A stretch of DNA of 64,000 bases from Dichetophora obliterata. Its lineage: Eukaryota > Arthropoda > Insecta > Diptera > Sciomyzidae. The position numbers and the translations under genes were made by a program. Below, in pieces: positions 1 through 9,957 of the stretch. The notes beneath the pieces are model-generated. The model was given only the letters and a program-made list of their open reading frames with translations, was not told the DNA's origin and did not search any database. The stretch spans positions 209,281,406-209,345,405 of the forward strand of contig OY986439.1 of NCBI GenBank assembly GCA_963920525.1. The letters are read 5' to 3'. Numbering within the stretch: the first letter of the stretch is position 1; each line of letters opens with the position of its first letter.

Positions 1-396
1 TAGGAACATGATTCGAAGTTTTTTCGTACCTCAATTAGCTGGCACTAATTTTGCTGAAATGTGGTTCCAACAGGACGAAGCCACATGCCATAAAGCGGGC
101 GCTACAATTGATTTACTCAAGGAAACTTTTGACGAAAAAATAATTTCACGAAATGGCTCAATTAATTGGCCCCCAAGATCGTGTGATTTAACCCCATTGG
201 ATTATTTTCTTTGGAGTTATGTAAAGTCACTTGTCTACGTCGACAAACCACAAATAATTGAACACCTGGAAATCAACATTGGAAGAGTTATCGGCGGGAT
301 ACGGCCGCAAATGCTGCGAAAAGTTTGTGAAAATTAATGTTCCAGATTGCGCCTTGTACGCGCCAGCTGTGGCGGCCACATGGCCCAATATTATAT
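1..396 (+). pseudogene. mariner-family transposase, C-terminal remnant
   Basis: The reading frame is open from the window edge to a stop at 335-337. It resembles the C-terminal half of a mariner-like DDE transposase. Visible hallmarks are WFQQDEATCH, which contains the second catalytic Asp, then ISRNG, WPPRSCDLTPLDYFLW, which contains the third acidic position, and a KPQIIEHLE segment. The same frame continues past the stop with family-like residues (VRASCGGHM) to about 393, so the stop at 335 looks like a premature nonsense change. The 5' half lies outside the window. An AATAAA follows at 428-433. A transposase would cut and paste the element in the nucleus; this copy is presumed dead. Family assignment is secure, subfamily is not. 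Confidence 0.85.
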
Positions 397-514
397 TTAA
401 GCATTAATGTCATCAAATTTTCTATTCAATAAAGCCCGTTTCATTGATATTAAAAATATATTACTATGCTTTATTATGATTTAAACTTCTATCACTCTAT
501 AAAAAACACCCTTC
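397..514 (+). mobile_element. 3' non-coding end of the mariner remnant
   Basis: AT-rich sequence with an AATAAA at 428-433, then a segment containing TATCACTCTATAAAAAACACCC near 490-510 that could hold the 3' terminal repeat. The 5' terminus is off the window, so the terminal repeat cannot be confirmed by pairing. Confidence 0.4.
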
Positions 515-1576
515 ACTTTATTGTTGTTTGTGAAAAGTAATAAGTTAAAAGTGCTAAGAAGTAAATTAAAGATTAATAAAAGTGTATTTACCAGAGATTA
601 AAATATTTAACGTAAGAATAAAAAATATTTTGTGCTTTGTGCAAAAAAGAATACAAAAATGTAGATATCTTTGTAGAACATATAAAAAAATGCATTTTAT
701 TTCTAAAAAGGACACGTTGCGTTGTCAATTTTGTGCACAATTGTTTGGTGGTGTTATTATTTATAAAAGACATCTTAAAAGAAAGCATTCTGATTTAGAG
801 TCTTATAAAACAAAAACTATTGGCAAATGTTTGCAGCAATTATAAACAGAAAGAAGCGCTAGCGCTCTGAACTGTGTAGCCGACGAGTGTGTTGCCAACG
901 AGTCTATTACCAACGATCCCGATCGCATTGCTAGCGCAGACGAGTCAGTCAATTTTTTGCTTGAAATACTTCTTAATTTTTCGAATCAATTTCTTCCTTA
1001 AATACTTTGATTATTTTCATTTTATGTAATAAAATAACAGTTATTATTTGCCATTTTTACTGAAGTTTGTAAACATATTAATAAAATAATTAAAATCTAT
1101 GAAATATATACTTTTGAATATTAAAACAATACATTTTCATTTAAATTTATTAGGTAAAGTATGTAAATATTGCACCATTTCTTTCAACAATTTCATAAAT
1201 AAAAAACTTACTCAAATTTCCATTAAAATTTAATAAAATTTGAATGAACTTTTTCATTAATTTTTTGACCTTTTCATTAACTTTAATGAAATTGCTCATT
1301 AAATTTTTGAACTTTTTCATTAGTTTAATGAAATTCTTTATTAAATTTTAACGAACATATTCATAAAGTTTAATGATTTTTTCATTTATTTAAAAAATTT
1401 TATTCAATAAACTTTAATGAAATCTTTCACTAAATTTTTTTTTATATAAACTTCAAGAGTATGAGTACCGTTCATTACATCTTAACGAACGTGTGTGTTA
1501 ATTCAAAAAGAACGAATATTTTCATTAAAACAACGCACAAAATCACTAATTTTATGCATATTTTCCGTTCTGTGTA
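515..1576 (+). mobile_element. remnant of a zinc-finger-coding element with TTAATGAA-type array
   Basis: This block combines a decayed C2H2 zinc-finger coding segment (about 631-842) with an array at about 1195-1470 of short palindrome-like motifs of the type TTCATTAA/TTAATGAA. It ends near 1576 with TTCTGTG, which reads CACAGAA on the other strand. The same three ingredients occur at 50353-52470 (CACAGAA end, ATTCAATGAA arrays, short zinc-finger ORF preceded by a similar leader), so I treat both as one element family. The left array is missing here, perhaps lost beside the mariner remnant. Boundaries are approximate and no target duplication was found. Confidence 0.5.
631..842 (+). pseudogene. 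two C2H2-like zinc fingers in two reading frames
   Basis: From 631 one frame reads C-x2-C-x13-H-x3-C, a C2H2/C2HC-like finger starting CALCKKEY. From 723 a second frame reads C-x2-C-x12-H-x4-H, with CQFCAQLF and KRHLKRKH. The fingers are adjacent but need a frame change between about 700 and 720, so the copy is either frameshifted or once had an intron there. Paired N-terminal fingers of this sort occur in many insect element-encoded proteins (general knowledge). The related copy at 51060 keeps a single first finger. Function is presumably DNA or RNA binding by the element protein; that is inference. Confidence 0.5.
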
Positions 1577-2400
1577 GAAATTGATTATGAAAATTATAAA
1601 AATAACAAAAATTAAAAAAAAATTTCTACCCGAAAACGTACTTAAAACTACCAGTTTATGCAAAGCCTTCGCATATGGTTCAGTGGGTTCGCTTCAAAAA
1701 ACTATTTACAATGTCAGCGCTGCAGTTTTCTTATTATGAACAATTTTTCTTGATAATTAATTAAACAGGTTGAATTTTTGAAATTTTTGGGTAATTTTTC
1801 TAAAAATTTGTTATGCATTTTTTTTTTTTTATAAATTGGTTGTTTTTTAAACTTTTTAAGTCTGTTCTTGGGATCTTATTTATTTTAATGATTTTGCATT
1901 TTTTTTATACGCGCTTTGAGCGATATATTTACATCTGCCGAATATCAATTGATCTTTTATCTTTTCTTAGTTTTAATTGATTTTTTTTCGGAACTTTAAA
2001 TGAAATGTTAACAACTTAAAAATAAAAGTTTTATCATAATATAAGTATAATAATACGAATATAAGTTTCAACATTGTCCCTTTGTTCATTCTAATAACTG
2101 ATATGACCTTCAAACTCAACTCGATTTGAAGTTTATTCAAGAAACTGCAAGGTTCTTATAAACATTTATAGCTGCTGTTTCTGACATGATGTTATGTTGT
2201 TTTTGGATGTACTCGCAGTTAGCTCTGAGCAAGGAACATCTTTATGCAGTAAAACTTTCGAGTATTTGAAGTAAATTTAGTTTTCGCTTGCTAGTACTTA
2301 ATTAGAAGACTTGAGAAGTTATTTTTGCTGGCAGCCTAAAAGTTTACCCCAAAATAACGCAATATTTATGAACTAAAGCCAGCGCACTTGTTTGCTGAAC
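1577..2400. other. AT-rich non-coding DNA
   Basis: No coding exon, RNA gene or defined repeat recognised. It contains homopolymer T runs and lies 3' of the peptidase gene. Confidence 0.5.
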
Positions 2401-2404
2401 TCCA

Positions 2405-2530
2405 ACATTCACACACAAGCACTAGCACAACGACCAAAATATCAACACAAACAACCGTTGGGAACAGACACCGCCAACTCACGCACACCCACACAAAAAC
2501 ACACAGACACAAAAACACTCAGACACAACT
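2405..2530. repeat. CA-rich low-complexity tract
   Basis: Impure (CA)n and CAGACACA-type sequence. A + strand ORF of 106 codons crosses it, but its translation is His/Thr/Gln-rich and dictated by the repeat, so it is not annotated as a gene. Confidence 0.7.
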
Positions 2531-2691
2531 GCAGCAAACACGTAAAAAAGCAATTATTTTTAGTAGCACCTTGAGTGCAAGCAAGCGTCTAGTTGCTGCT
2601 GCTGCTACTCGTACCACTGTTTATCTGCCATTCGAAAAGTTTCACTTAAAATTGAGAAAGAAAAACATTACGAAAAATTGTAGGAAGGCAA

Positions 2692-2697
2692 TTTATT
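2692..2697 (-). promoter_or_regulatory. putative poly(A) signal of the M13 peptidase gene
   Basis: TTTATT on the + strand is AATAAA on the minus strand, about 82 bp past the stop codon of the minus-strand peptidase gene. Position and sequence suit a cleavage signal; no transcript evidence is available. Confidence 0.5.
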
Positions 2698-2778
2698 ATC
2701 GCCAATAGTTTTGCTGCAGTCTACAAAATACGAAACGTAAATTTAAAATTTTAGTTCTTTCCTTTGCCCCAACAACAA

Positions 2779-4839
2779 CTACCATATTCTACACTTGTCC
2801 GCTGGATGCATGGCGCTGCCTGCTGGACACTTGAACGCCTCGGCAAATTCAGGAAAATTGCTAACAACATTGTTGACGCGTCCTTTGTGGCTGGCATGCA
2901 GACTGCTCAGTCTGTTGGCTGGCGCAGCACCGCACCAAGTCTGTGCAAAGCTGGTGAAGAACAGCTGCAGCTGTTGCTGCTGTTGCTCAACATCATAGCT
3001 GCTGCTCTCCAAGAAAGTTTCTAAGGCCAGACGCAGCCCTTCGCTGTCTGCAATGTTTTCGTTGATGTTGCGCGGTGCATTTGGATAGCGTGACGTCATG
3101 TAGCAGCTTGACTTATTGCCAAATTGAATGATAGACTTGGCACCCCAGCTGTTGGCCACGTTGCCGGACTTGTCATAGTTGAGGCCATCGTAGTCGAAAC
3201 CGTGAAGCAGCTCATGAGCCAGAATATAAACGAAGCCGCCATAAATCTTGGGCGGCGCCAGGCAGCGATCATAAAAGGGAGCGCGCAAAATGCCAACCGG
3301 CAACTCAATGGCGTTCTTCTTGAGACGATAGTAGGCATTAACATCGAGTGGACCATACAAAATGTCTACGGCTGCAGGCAGTTTTTCGTGTGTTTTGCTC
3401 CTCAAGCTTCGCAAAATGGGTGCCACTTCTTTGGCAACGTGCAGCTTGGCCAGCTGCAGCAGATTGCGATCGTAGTCTTGCGTCATTTCGACAGTATCGG
3501 CTTGGTCGAGGCTTTCCGCTGTCGGCAGCAGCAAACGCATAGCACGCAGCTTTTCCAGGCCCAGGACCTTGGTCACCGCATCGCGTTCGAAGATTTTTGT
3601 TGCATTTAGCATTTTCTCAAATTGTCGCTTCAGCTGCTCGAATATCGTTTGCAAGTCTTGCTGGGTCTGCTGCAAGAACTGTCTGCTACTTCCATGTTGC
3701 AGCTCCAAATACAACTGCGTGAGTGATTGTGGCAACAAATTGTGCAGTTGCAGCAGACACCCTTGCTTCTGGTCGTCATAGCTTTCGTGTTCATGCTGAT
3801 GTACCTCGAAGCGCATTAAAAACTGTACCATCAGATATTTGCCGATCGTCTCTACATTAGCCTTGCTCAAAAATTCCGTTAAACGCTGCAAGTAAGCTTT
3901 ATCGGCCACAATCAGCAGCTCTGCGGCGTAGTCTTGTCGCAGTTCCACCAAATTGGTTGCAAGAAAAGTAGCAAAATATTTCTCCAAGTTAACTGTTGGT
4001 AGCTCCCTTTGCAAAGTAGCCAATGACTGCGGTGCACGTAGCACAAAGTCCCGTTCACCATCGCTTAGCGCACGTAGCCCCAACTCGAATTCCACTACCT
4101 CATCGGCAATGCGTTTTGCCTCACGCACGCGCACATTCAAGTCCAGCATCAAGTATTTTATGTAACGTCTATAGATATAAAGCTTGTCTTCGGCATCCTC
4201 TGCGGAAGCATCGCTATGTGGCAATGAATCAAACTGCAGAGGAGCCAGATAAAATATCATCTGTTCTGCCGACTGCCAGTTTGGCTGCACCAACAGCCGC
4301 CAAAAGCTCTGCACGCCAAAACGTTGAAGCTCTGCGCTGACATGCTGCCAGTTGAAGCTGACATTCACTGGGTTGCTTTGCATATAGAAGGCATTAAGCA
4401 CCGGCCAGTCGCTGATGCCAAGCAAGGTCTCGCTGTATGCTTTGAGGCCACCCTGCTTGGGGGTTGCAATATTATCGTCCAGACAGGATTCATAAAATTT
4501 GAGTGCCGCACGCTTTCCAGCGTCCAACTGCAATGTGGTGCGATTTATTCCAATCCAGTGTTGCACAAAGTAATTAATAAGCATTTGTTTGTTGCCTGCC
4601 TTAAGCGTGGTCAGAGCATCGCGTGCGTGAAGAGCACGCAGCTGATATGGAGCACGCCAATTACCGCAGCTGTATTCAAAGAAATCCTCACATGGCTGCA
4701 CTGTTTCGTCGAGATAGCTGTTAACTTTATTAAGCTCAGTGGGCCAAAAGTTAGCCAGACACTCTGGTGTTTCCGCAGTATAAGAAAATGCCAAAAGGCA
4801 CGGAAATAACGCTAGCAGCTTAGTGTATTTTCGCTGCAT
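2779..4839 (-). CDS. neprilysin-like M13 zinc metallopeptidase, secreted, intronless
   Basis: One uninterrupted frame encodes 686 residues, close to a full M13 ectodomain. Residues about 6-20 are hydrophobic and act as a likely signal peptide; no membrane anchor follows, so the product is probably secreted, unlike classical type II membrane neprilysin. Visible motifs in order: CEDFFEYSCGNW (50-61), NAYY (501-504), zinc motif HELLH (542-546, two His ligands and catalytic Glu), ENIAD (594-598, third ligand Glu594 and Asp598), a His at 648 and Arg at 654 matching the transition-state His and substrate Arg, and a C-terminal CRIW. A Gln run sits at 619-623. The family cleaves small peptides at hydrophobic residues. 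Flies carry many intronless neprilysin-like paralogues, several testis-biased, so orthology is not assigned. The start is the first Met before the signal peptide. All catalytic residues are present, so it is probably active. Confidence 0.93.
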   Translation of the reverse strand: MQRKYTKLLALFPCLLAFSYTAETPECLANFWPTELNKVNSYLDETVQPCEDFFEYSCGNWRAPYQLRALHARDALTTLKAGNKQMLINYFVQHWIGINRTTLQLDAGKRAALKFYESCLDDNIATPKQGGLKAYSETLLGISDWPVLNAFYMQSNPVNVSFNWQHVSAELQRFGVQSFWRLLVQPNWQSAEQMIFYLAPLQFDSLPHSDASAEDAEDKLYIYRRYIKYLMLDLNVRVREAKRIADEVVEFELGLRALSDGERDFVLRAPQSLATLQRELPTVNLEKYFATFLATNLVELRQDYAAELLIVADKAYLQRLTEFLSKANVETIGKYLMVQFLMRFEVHQHEHESYDDQKQGCLLQLHNLLPQSLTQLYLELQHGSSRQFLQQTQQDLQTIFEQLKRQFEKMLNATKIFERDAVTKVLGLEKLRAMRLLLPTAESLDQADTVEMTQDYDRNLLQLAKLHVAKEVAPILRSLRSKTHEKLPAAVDILYGPLDVNAYYRLKKNAIELPVGILRAPFYDRCLAPPKIYGGFVYILAHELLHGFDYDGLNYDKSGNVANSWGAKSIIQFGNKSSCYMTSRYPNAPRNINENIADSEGLRLALETFLESSSYDVEQQQQQLQLFFTSFAQTWCGAAPANRLSSLHASHKGRVNNVVSNFPEFAEAFKCPAGSAMHPADKCRIW

Positions 4840-5050
4840 TGCGATTGAAACGTGAATTAAAACTGATTGAAAAGGTCGCCAAAATTCATCAAAACGAAAC
4901 AGAACAATTTTTCATTAACAACTGATAACATTCGAACTAGACTGTGTTTACATCGACAAAATTAAAGTGAGAGTCTACTCTATAACCTAGAGAGCTTAAA
5001 TAAATGATAAGAATAAACCAAACAAACCTCTGTATCGCTGAAATGAGCAA
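4840..5050. other. 5' flank of the peptidase gene
   Basis: AT-rich segment between the peptidase start codon and the first satellite unit. It should hold the promoter, but I see no convincing TATA or initiator. Confidence 0.3.
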
Positions 5051-6327
5051 AATTGCTAAAATGTTTGAAAAATAGGTGTCCGAAAATGTTTTTTTTTTTA
5101 CTTGCTGCCTACGTCTAGGCAATATAAAAAAAATACTAATAAAAAGAGATTAAAAATATTTAAATAAAAAAAGATGGTCAGCCCTTAGCTTATTGAATAA
5201 AAGTTAAAGTGATACTAAACAAACAAGTTGTTCAAGAACAAAAAATATTGCAGCAAAAGCTTACTAAAAGGCCCTGCTTAACGAAAACTTTCCATTAAAT
5301 AAGACCTTGCAAAAAGCAAATGAAGGCAGATAATGCGAACTGATCCAATTGTAAGTAGTTGTAATGCTGACAGTTGAGTTAAAAATTTGTTTTATCGTAA
5401 AAAACAATTTCCCAAAAATTACCCAAAATTTCCCAAAAATTTCCCAAAAAATTCCCTAAAATTTCCCTTCCGTAAAACTATCTTTTTAATATATATTGCT
5501 AAAATGTTTGAAAAATGGGTGACCGAAAATGTTTTTTTTTTACTTGCTATAAAAAAAGACATAAACAGAGATTAAAAATATTTAAATAAAAACAGCTGGT
5601 CAGCCCTTAGCTTATTGAATAAAAGTTAAAGTGATACTAAACAAACAACTTGTTAAAGAACAAAAAATATTGCAGTAAAACCTTGCTAAAAGGCCCTGCG
5701 CAACGAAAACTTTCCATTAAATAAGACCTTGCAAAAAGCAAATGAAGGCAGACAAAGCGAACTGATCCAATTGTAAGTAGTTGTAATGCTGACAGTTGAG
5801 TTAAAAATTTTTTTATCGTAAAAAACAATTTCCCAAAAATTACCTAAAATTTCCCAAAAATGATCCAAAATTTCCCAAAAATTTCCCTTCCGTGAAACTA
5901 TCTTTTTAATATATCTTGCTAAAATGTTTGAAAAATGGGTGTCCGAAAATGCTTTTTTTCGACTAATAAAAAGTAATTAAAATATATACAGTTGTGTTCA
6001 TAAAAATAGCAGCACCGTGCTTCATAATATGGAGTTGTCAATATTTCTTATCAATATTTATTTTCAAGCATCATTAGTAACTTGTTGACTGCATGAAAGT
6101 AACGTTATAACGGTATATCACTCGCGTTTAGAAACTAAATGGTTTGTTTTTTAAGAGCTCATTTCATGGCGTACGTGCTAGCAGAGCTGTTCATAATAAT
6201 AGCGGCAGTAAAACATTATTTTCATTGTTTCGAATTTAATAAGCGTTTTTTTTTAAGGGCAAGGTAATAGCTGTTTATTATAATTTTAATTTATAAATAA
6301 ACTCAATTATTTCAAAATTTCAGCAAA

Positions 6328-7471
6328 ATGGGTCGATCTACATACTGTTCCGAAGAAAAACGGAATTTGATAAAAACGTTGCGAAAGGATGGAAAACATA
6401 TCAAGAAATTGAAAAAAATCGTCGGTTGCTCTTCGAAAAAGATATCAAATGCTTTAAAATGGAAAAATAAACGCGAAAAATGTGGACCAAAATGCGCAAC
6501 GTCCATCCGCGAAGACCGAAAAATTGTGCAAATGGCAAAGCAGGACCCACAAATCAGTTCAAGAAAAATAAAACAAGACCATAACCCAAAAATCCCTGTC
6601 GTTGCCTATGGCAACGCAAACACAAGCACTTAAAAATGCTTATTTTAGTTTAAACCATTTAATATTTGCGTTAACAAGTCATTTTAAAAATTAAAAAAAA
6701 AATTTACTTAGGGTGATTCGGGTTAAGCTGTCAATTTGCTCCGTAACTGTAAGAAGGCGTTTATTAGAGGCTAAACTCACAGCTAGAAGCCCCCGAAAGG
6801 TGCCCTTGCTAAGCAAAAAACATGTTGCCAAACGGTTGGAGTTTGCTAAAGCGCACGTGGATTGGCCTTTGGAAAAATGGCGAAATGTTCTTTGGAGCGA
6901 AGAGGGCAAAATTGTTCTTTATGGATCTAAAGGTCGTCGATAGTATGTCAGAAGACCAGTAAACGCTGCTTATGACCCTAAATACACGCTTAAAACAGTC
7001 AATCATGGTGGTGCTAAAATTATGGTTTGGGCGTGTTTTTTTTACCATAGCGTTGGGCCCATATATCTGATAACCGATATCTGAATAATAGATCAATTTC
7101 TTTACATAAAAATACTCGAAGAAACTATGCTACCTTATGCCGAGGACAATATGCCGCTGAAATGGGTTTACCAGCAGGATAATGACCCGAAGCATACGAG
7201 TAAGCGTGTTCGTGCGTGGTTTAGGGAGAACAAAGTGGACTTAATGGAGTGGCCGGCACAGTTGCCAGACCTCAACCCAATATAACATCTTTGGGGTGAT
7301 GTCAAAGACGCAGTAGATGCAGCAAATCCTAAAAACAGCAAGGATCTATGGGAAACAATTGAAAAAGCCTGGTATGCAATATCAACTGAGAGATGCCAAA
7401 ATTTGGTCAATTCTATGCAACGAAGATGTGCTGCAGTCATCCGAAATGGAGGCCATGCTACCAAATATTAG
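6328..7471 (+). pseudogene. Tc1-family transposase pseudogene
   Basis: The N-terminal part (6328-6584) reads as the helix-turn-helix DNA-binding region of a Tc1-type transposase, with GRSTYCSEEKR near the start. After a 138 bp insertion the catalytic half resumes at about 6723 (VTVRRRLLEAKL, VLWSEEGKIVLYG, MVWACF, VYQQDNDPKHTS, WPAQLPDLNPI). Defects seen: the first catalytic Asp of the usual SDE motif reads SEE; in-frame stops lie at 6940-6942, about 7081 and 7283-7285, the last exactly where the third catalytic Glu of NPIEHLW is expected. The second Asp (QQDNDPKHT) is retained. The gene cannot encode an active enzyme. Confidence 0.9.
6585..6722. mobile_element. 138 bp TTAA-type (piggyBac-like) MITE
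   Basis: Ends are CCCAAAAATCCCT and, inverted, CCCGAATCACCCT. The right flank is TTAA (6723-6726) and the left flank ATAA (6581-6584), read as a TTAA duplication with one substitution. Removing the insert plus one duplication rejoins the transposase frame with no extra or missing base, which supports the boundaries. It has no coding capacity. Confidence 0.75.
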
Positions 7472-9127
7472 CTGCTAAATGCTTTTTATAAGATTTTTTT
7501 AATTTTTTTTAGATTTTGTTGCACATTGAAGAGTGCTGCTATTTTTCTGAACAACATTAAATTTTATTTTTTATTCACAACAACTCTAATAAATAAGAAT
7601 ATAAGACATTTTTGTTTGTTGTAGTTTTAAGGCTAGATGCCACTTAATTTACATTAACAGTTTAAATAAAAATATAAAAAATAAAGAAATTGCTTGCAAT
7701 TTATTGTTGTATTTAGGGTGCTGCTATTTTTATGAACACAACTGTATATAAAAAAAAAACAGCTGATCAGACTTTAGCTTATTGAATAAATGTTAAAGCG
7801 AAACTAAACAAACTACTGGTTCAAGAACAAAAAATATTACAGTAGAACCTTGCTAAAAGGCCCTGATTAACGCGAACTTTCCATTAAATACTAAAACATA
7901 AGACCTTGCAAGAAGCAAATAAAGGCACATAAAGCGAACTGAGCCAATTTTAAGTAGTTTCTATGAAAATTTATGCTGAAATTTGCGTCAAAAATTTGTT
8001 TTATCGTAAAAAAACAATTTCACAAAAATTTCCCAAAAATTTCCCAAAATTTCCCTTGCGTGAAACTATCTTTTTAAAATATATTGCTAAAATTTTTGTA
8101 AAATGAGTGTCCGAAAATGGTTTTTTTTTCAAATTGCTGCCTACGTCTAGGCAATATAAAAAAAGACTAATAAAAAGTGATTAAAATATATATGTAAATA
8201 AATAAAAACAGCTAGCCAGCTTTTAGCTGATTGAAAAAGTTAAAGTGATTCTAAACAAACAACTTGTTCAAGAAAAAAAATATTGTATTAATATCTTGCT
8301 GAAGGGCCTGCTTAATGAAAACTTTCCATTAAATACTAAAAAAATAAGACCTTGCAAAAAGCAAATGAAGGCAAATAAAGCGAACTGATCCAATTTTAAG
8401 TAGTTTTTATGAAAATTTATGCTGAAAGCTGAGTTAAAAATTTGTTTTATCCTAAAAAAACAATTTCACAAAAATTTCCCAAAAATTTCCCTTCCGTGAA
8501 ACTATCTTTTTAATATATATTGCTAAATGTTTGAAAAATGGGTGTACGAAAATGTTTTTTTTACTTGCTGCCTACGTCTAGGCAATATAAAAAAGTCTTA
8601 TAAAAAGAGATTAAAAATATATAAATAAAAACAGCTGGTCAGCCTTTATCTTATTAAATAAATGTTTAAGTGATACTAAATAAACTGCTTGTTTAAGAAT
8701 AAAAAGTATTATAGTAGAACCTTGCTAAAAGGCCCTGCTTAACAAAAACTTTCCATTAAATTCTAAAAGAAAAGACCTTGCAAGAAGCAAATGAAGGCAC
8801 ACAAAGCGAACTGATCCAATTTTTAGTAGTTTTTATGAAAATTTATGCTGACAGTTGAGTTAAAAATATGTTTTATCGTAAAAACACAATTTCCCAAAAA
8901 TGTCCCAAAAATTTCCCAAAAATTTCCCTTCTGTGAAACTATCTAAAATTTACAAAAAATTGGTTAAAGTGCAGAAAATGTTTGCATTCGCCACATGGCG
9001 CATTTAAAAAATTCCCAAACATGGAAATTTTATCTAAACCAGAGCCATTGCACGAACATAATAGCATTTTCATTTGTACACAGAATTTTTCGAAGAAGGA
9101 AACGAATGAAAAAATTTTTATTTCTAT

Positions 9128-9210
9128 TTTCTACGAACGAAGAAAATACTTATTTCGTTTCTCTACGAACGAACGAACAAATATTTTCTACGAACAAACA
9201 CAAGAATATT
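9128..9210. repeat. TTCTACGAACGAA subterminal-type repeats
   Basis: Several copies of a CTACGAACGAAC motif separated by AAATATTTT-like spacers. The same motif recurs at 9852-9870 and 9937-9955, on the other side of the hAT remnant, suggesting subterminal repeats of one old element. Confidence 0.5.
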
Positions 9211-9332
9211 TTCTAAGAACCGTGTATTAAAGCATTTAAATTGAAGCATAATTGGATATTTATACATTTTTGGACAAAGAAATAACGAAATTGATACCAG
9301 AAGTTTATATTGCATGTGCATCGATAAGCTAA

Positions 9333-9662
9333 GAAGCAGCAAATGATAACGTTGTTGATGAATTTATGAGCCGTTGTAGTTTCAGTGGGGTCCAATGCGA
9401 TATTAAACATATTAGCGAAGAAATGCAGAGGTATCTCAATGGTAAAGAATCAGCGATGTTTGGTTGGTGGTTCCTTAATCGCCACACATTTCCGAATTTA
9501 CTGATATTTTTTGTCTCAAAAGCTGGAATCACTGCTGCCTCTTCGCCATCAGAACGGGGCTTCAGGACAACGGGAATAATTATACCAGCTTTCCGAGCAA
9601 GTGTTTTACCCGATACAGTTCTGGATTTAATACTTGCCAGCAGAAAATATTTGCATATTTAA
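9333..9662 (+). pseudogene. hAT-family transposase, C-terminal dimerisation-domain remnant
   Basis: An open frame from just after a stop to 9662 gives about 109 residues. Its second half matches the conserved hAT C-terminal region: WWFLNRHTFPNLL, then SSPSERGFRTTG, then LPDTVLDLILASRKYL. The N-terminal zinc finger and catalytic core are absent, and no start codon context or splice site is evident. In hAT transposases this domain mediates multimerisation. Presumed dead scrap, flanked by TTCTACGAACGAAC motifs. Confidence 0.8.
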
Positions 9663-9797
9663 TAAAATTTTTTAAAACTATTTTATATAAAAATTTAATG
9701 TTTCTCAATAATTTAAAAAAGAAAATAATTACAATGCAAATTAAATCAAATTTCATGTAGCTTTCATGTAGCTACAAAAAAAAATCATTAAAAAAAT

Positions 9798-9957
9798 TTA
9801 GCTTTAATAAAATTATATAAATAAATATAACAATTTTCAATGATCAAACCACTATTTTCTACGAACGAACAAGAAAAATTTAGTTTTAATAAAATTATAT
9901 AAATAAATATAACAATTTTCAATGAACACACCACTATTTTCTACGAACGAACAAGAA
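9798..9957. repeat. tandem duplication of about 80 bp
   Basis: Two consecutive copies of a unit containing TTAATAAAATTATATAAATA, CAATTTTCAATGA and CTATTTTCTACGAACGAACA. They differ by a few substitutions. Confidence 0.8.

Larger units (their letters stand above)
5989..7744 (+). mobile_element. Tc1-like transposon, inactive
   Basis: Both ends carry the inverted repeat CAGTTGTGTTCATAAAAATA, flanked by TA dinucleotides at 5987-5988 and 7745-7746, the expected Tc1/mariner target. The element sits inside a satellite unit. It contains one decayed transposase gene and a 138 bp MITE. Confidence 0.92.
5050..8955. repeat. tandem satellite, five units of about 410-445 bp
   Basis: The marker TTGCTAAAATGTTTGAAAAA and its variants recur near 5053, 5498, 5915, 8085 and 8519. 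Subtracting the 1756 bp Tc1 insertion gives a spacing of about 410-445 bp throughout. Each unit also contains GGCCCTGCTTAACGAAAACT, AAGACCTTGCAAAAAGCAAA and a block of TTTCCCAAAAATTTCCC. Units differ by small indels, so the array is old. It starts about 200 bp upstream of the peptidase start codon. Confidence 0.85.

Noticed and set aside
2388..2708. 106-codon + strand ORF
   Set aside because: Translation of a CA-rich tract, with no domain and no splice logic.
3124..4809. Several + strand ORFs of 60-161 codons
   Set aside because: They are antisense shadows of the peptidase coding sequence, which has all M13 motifs.
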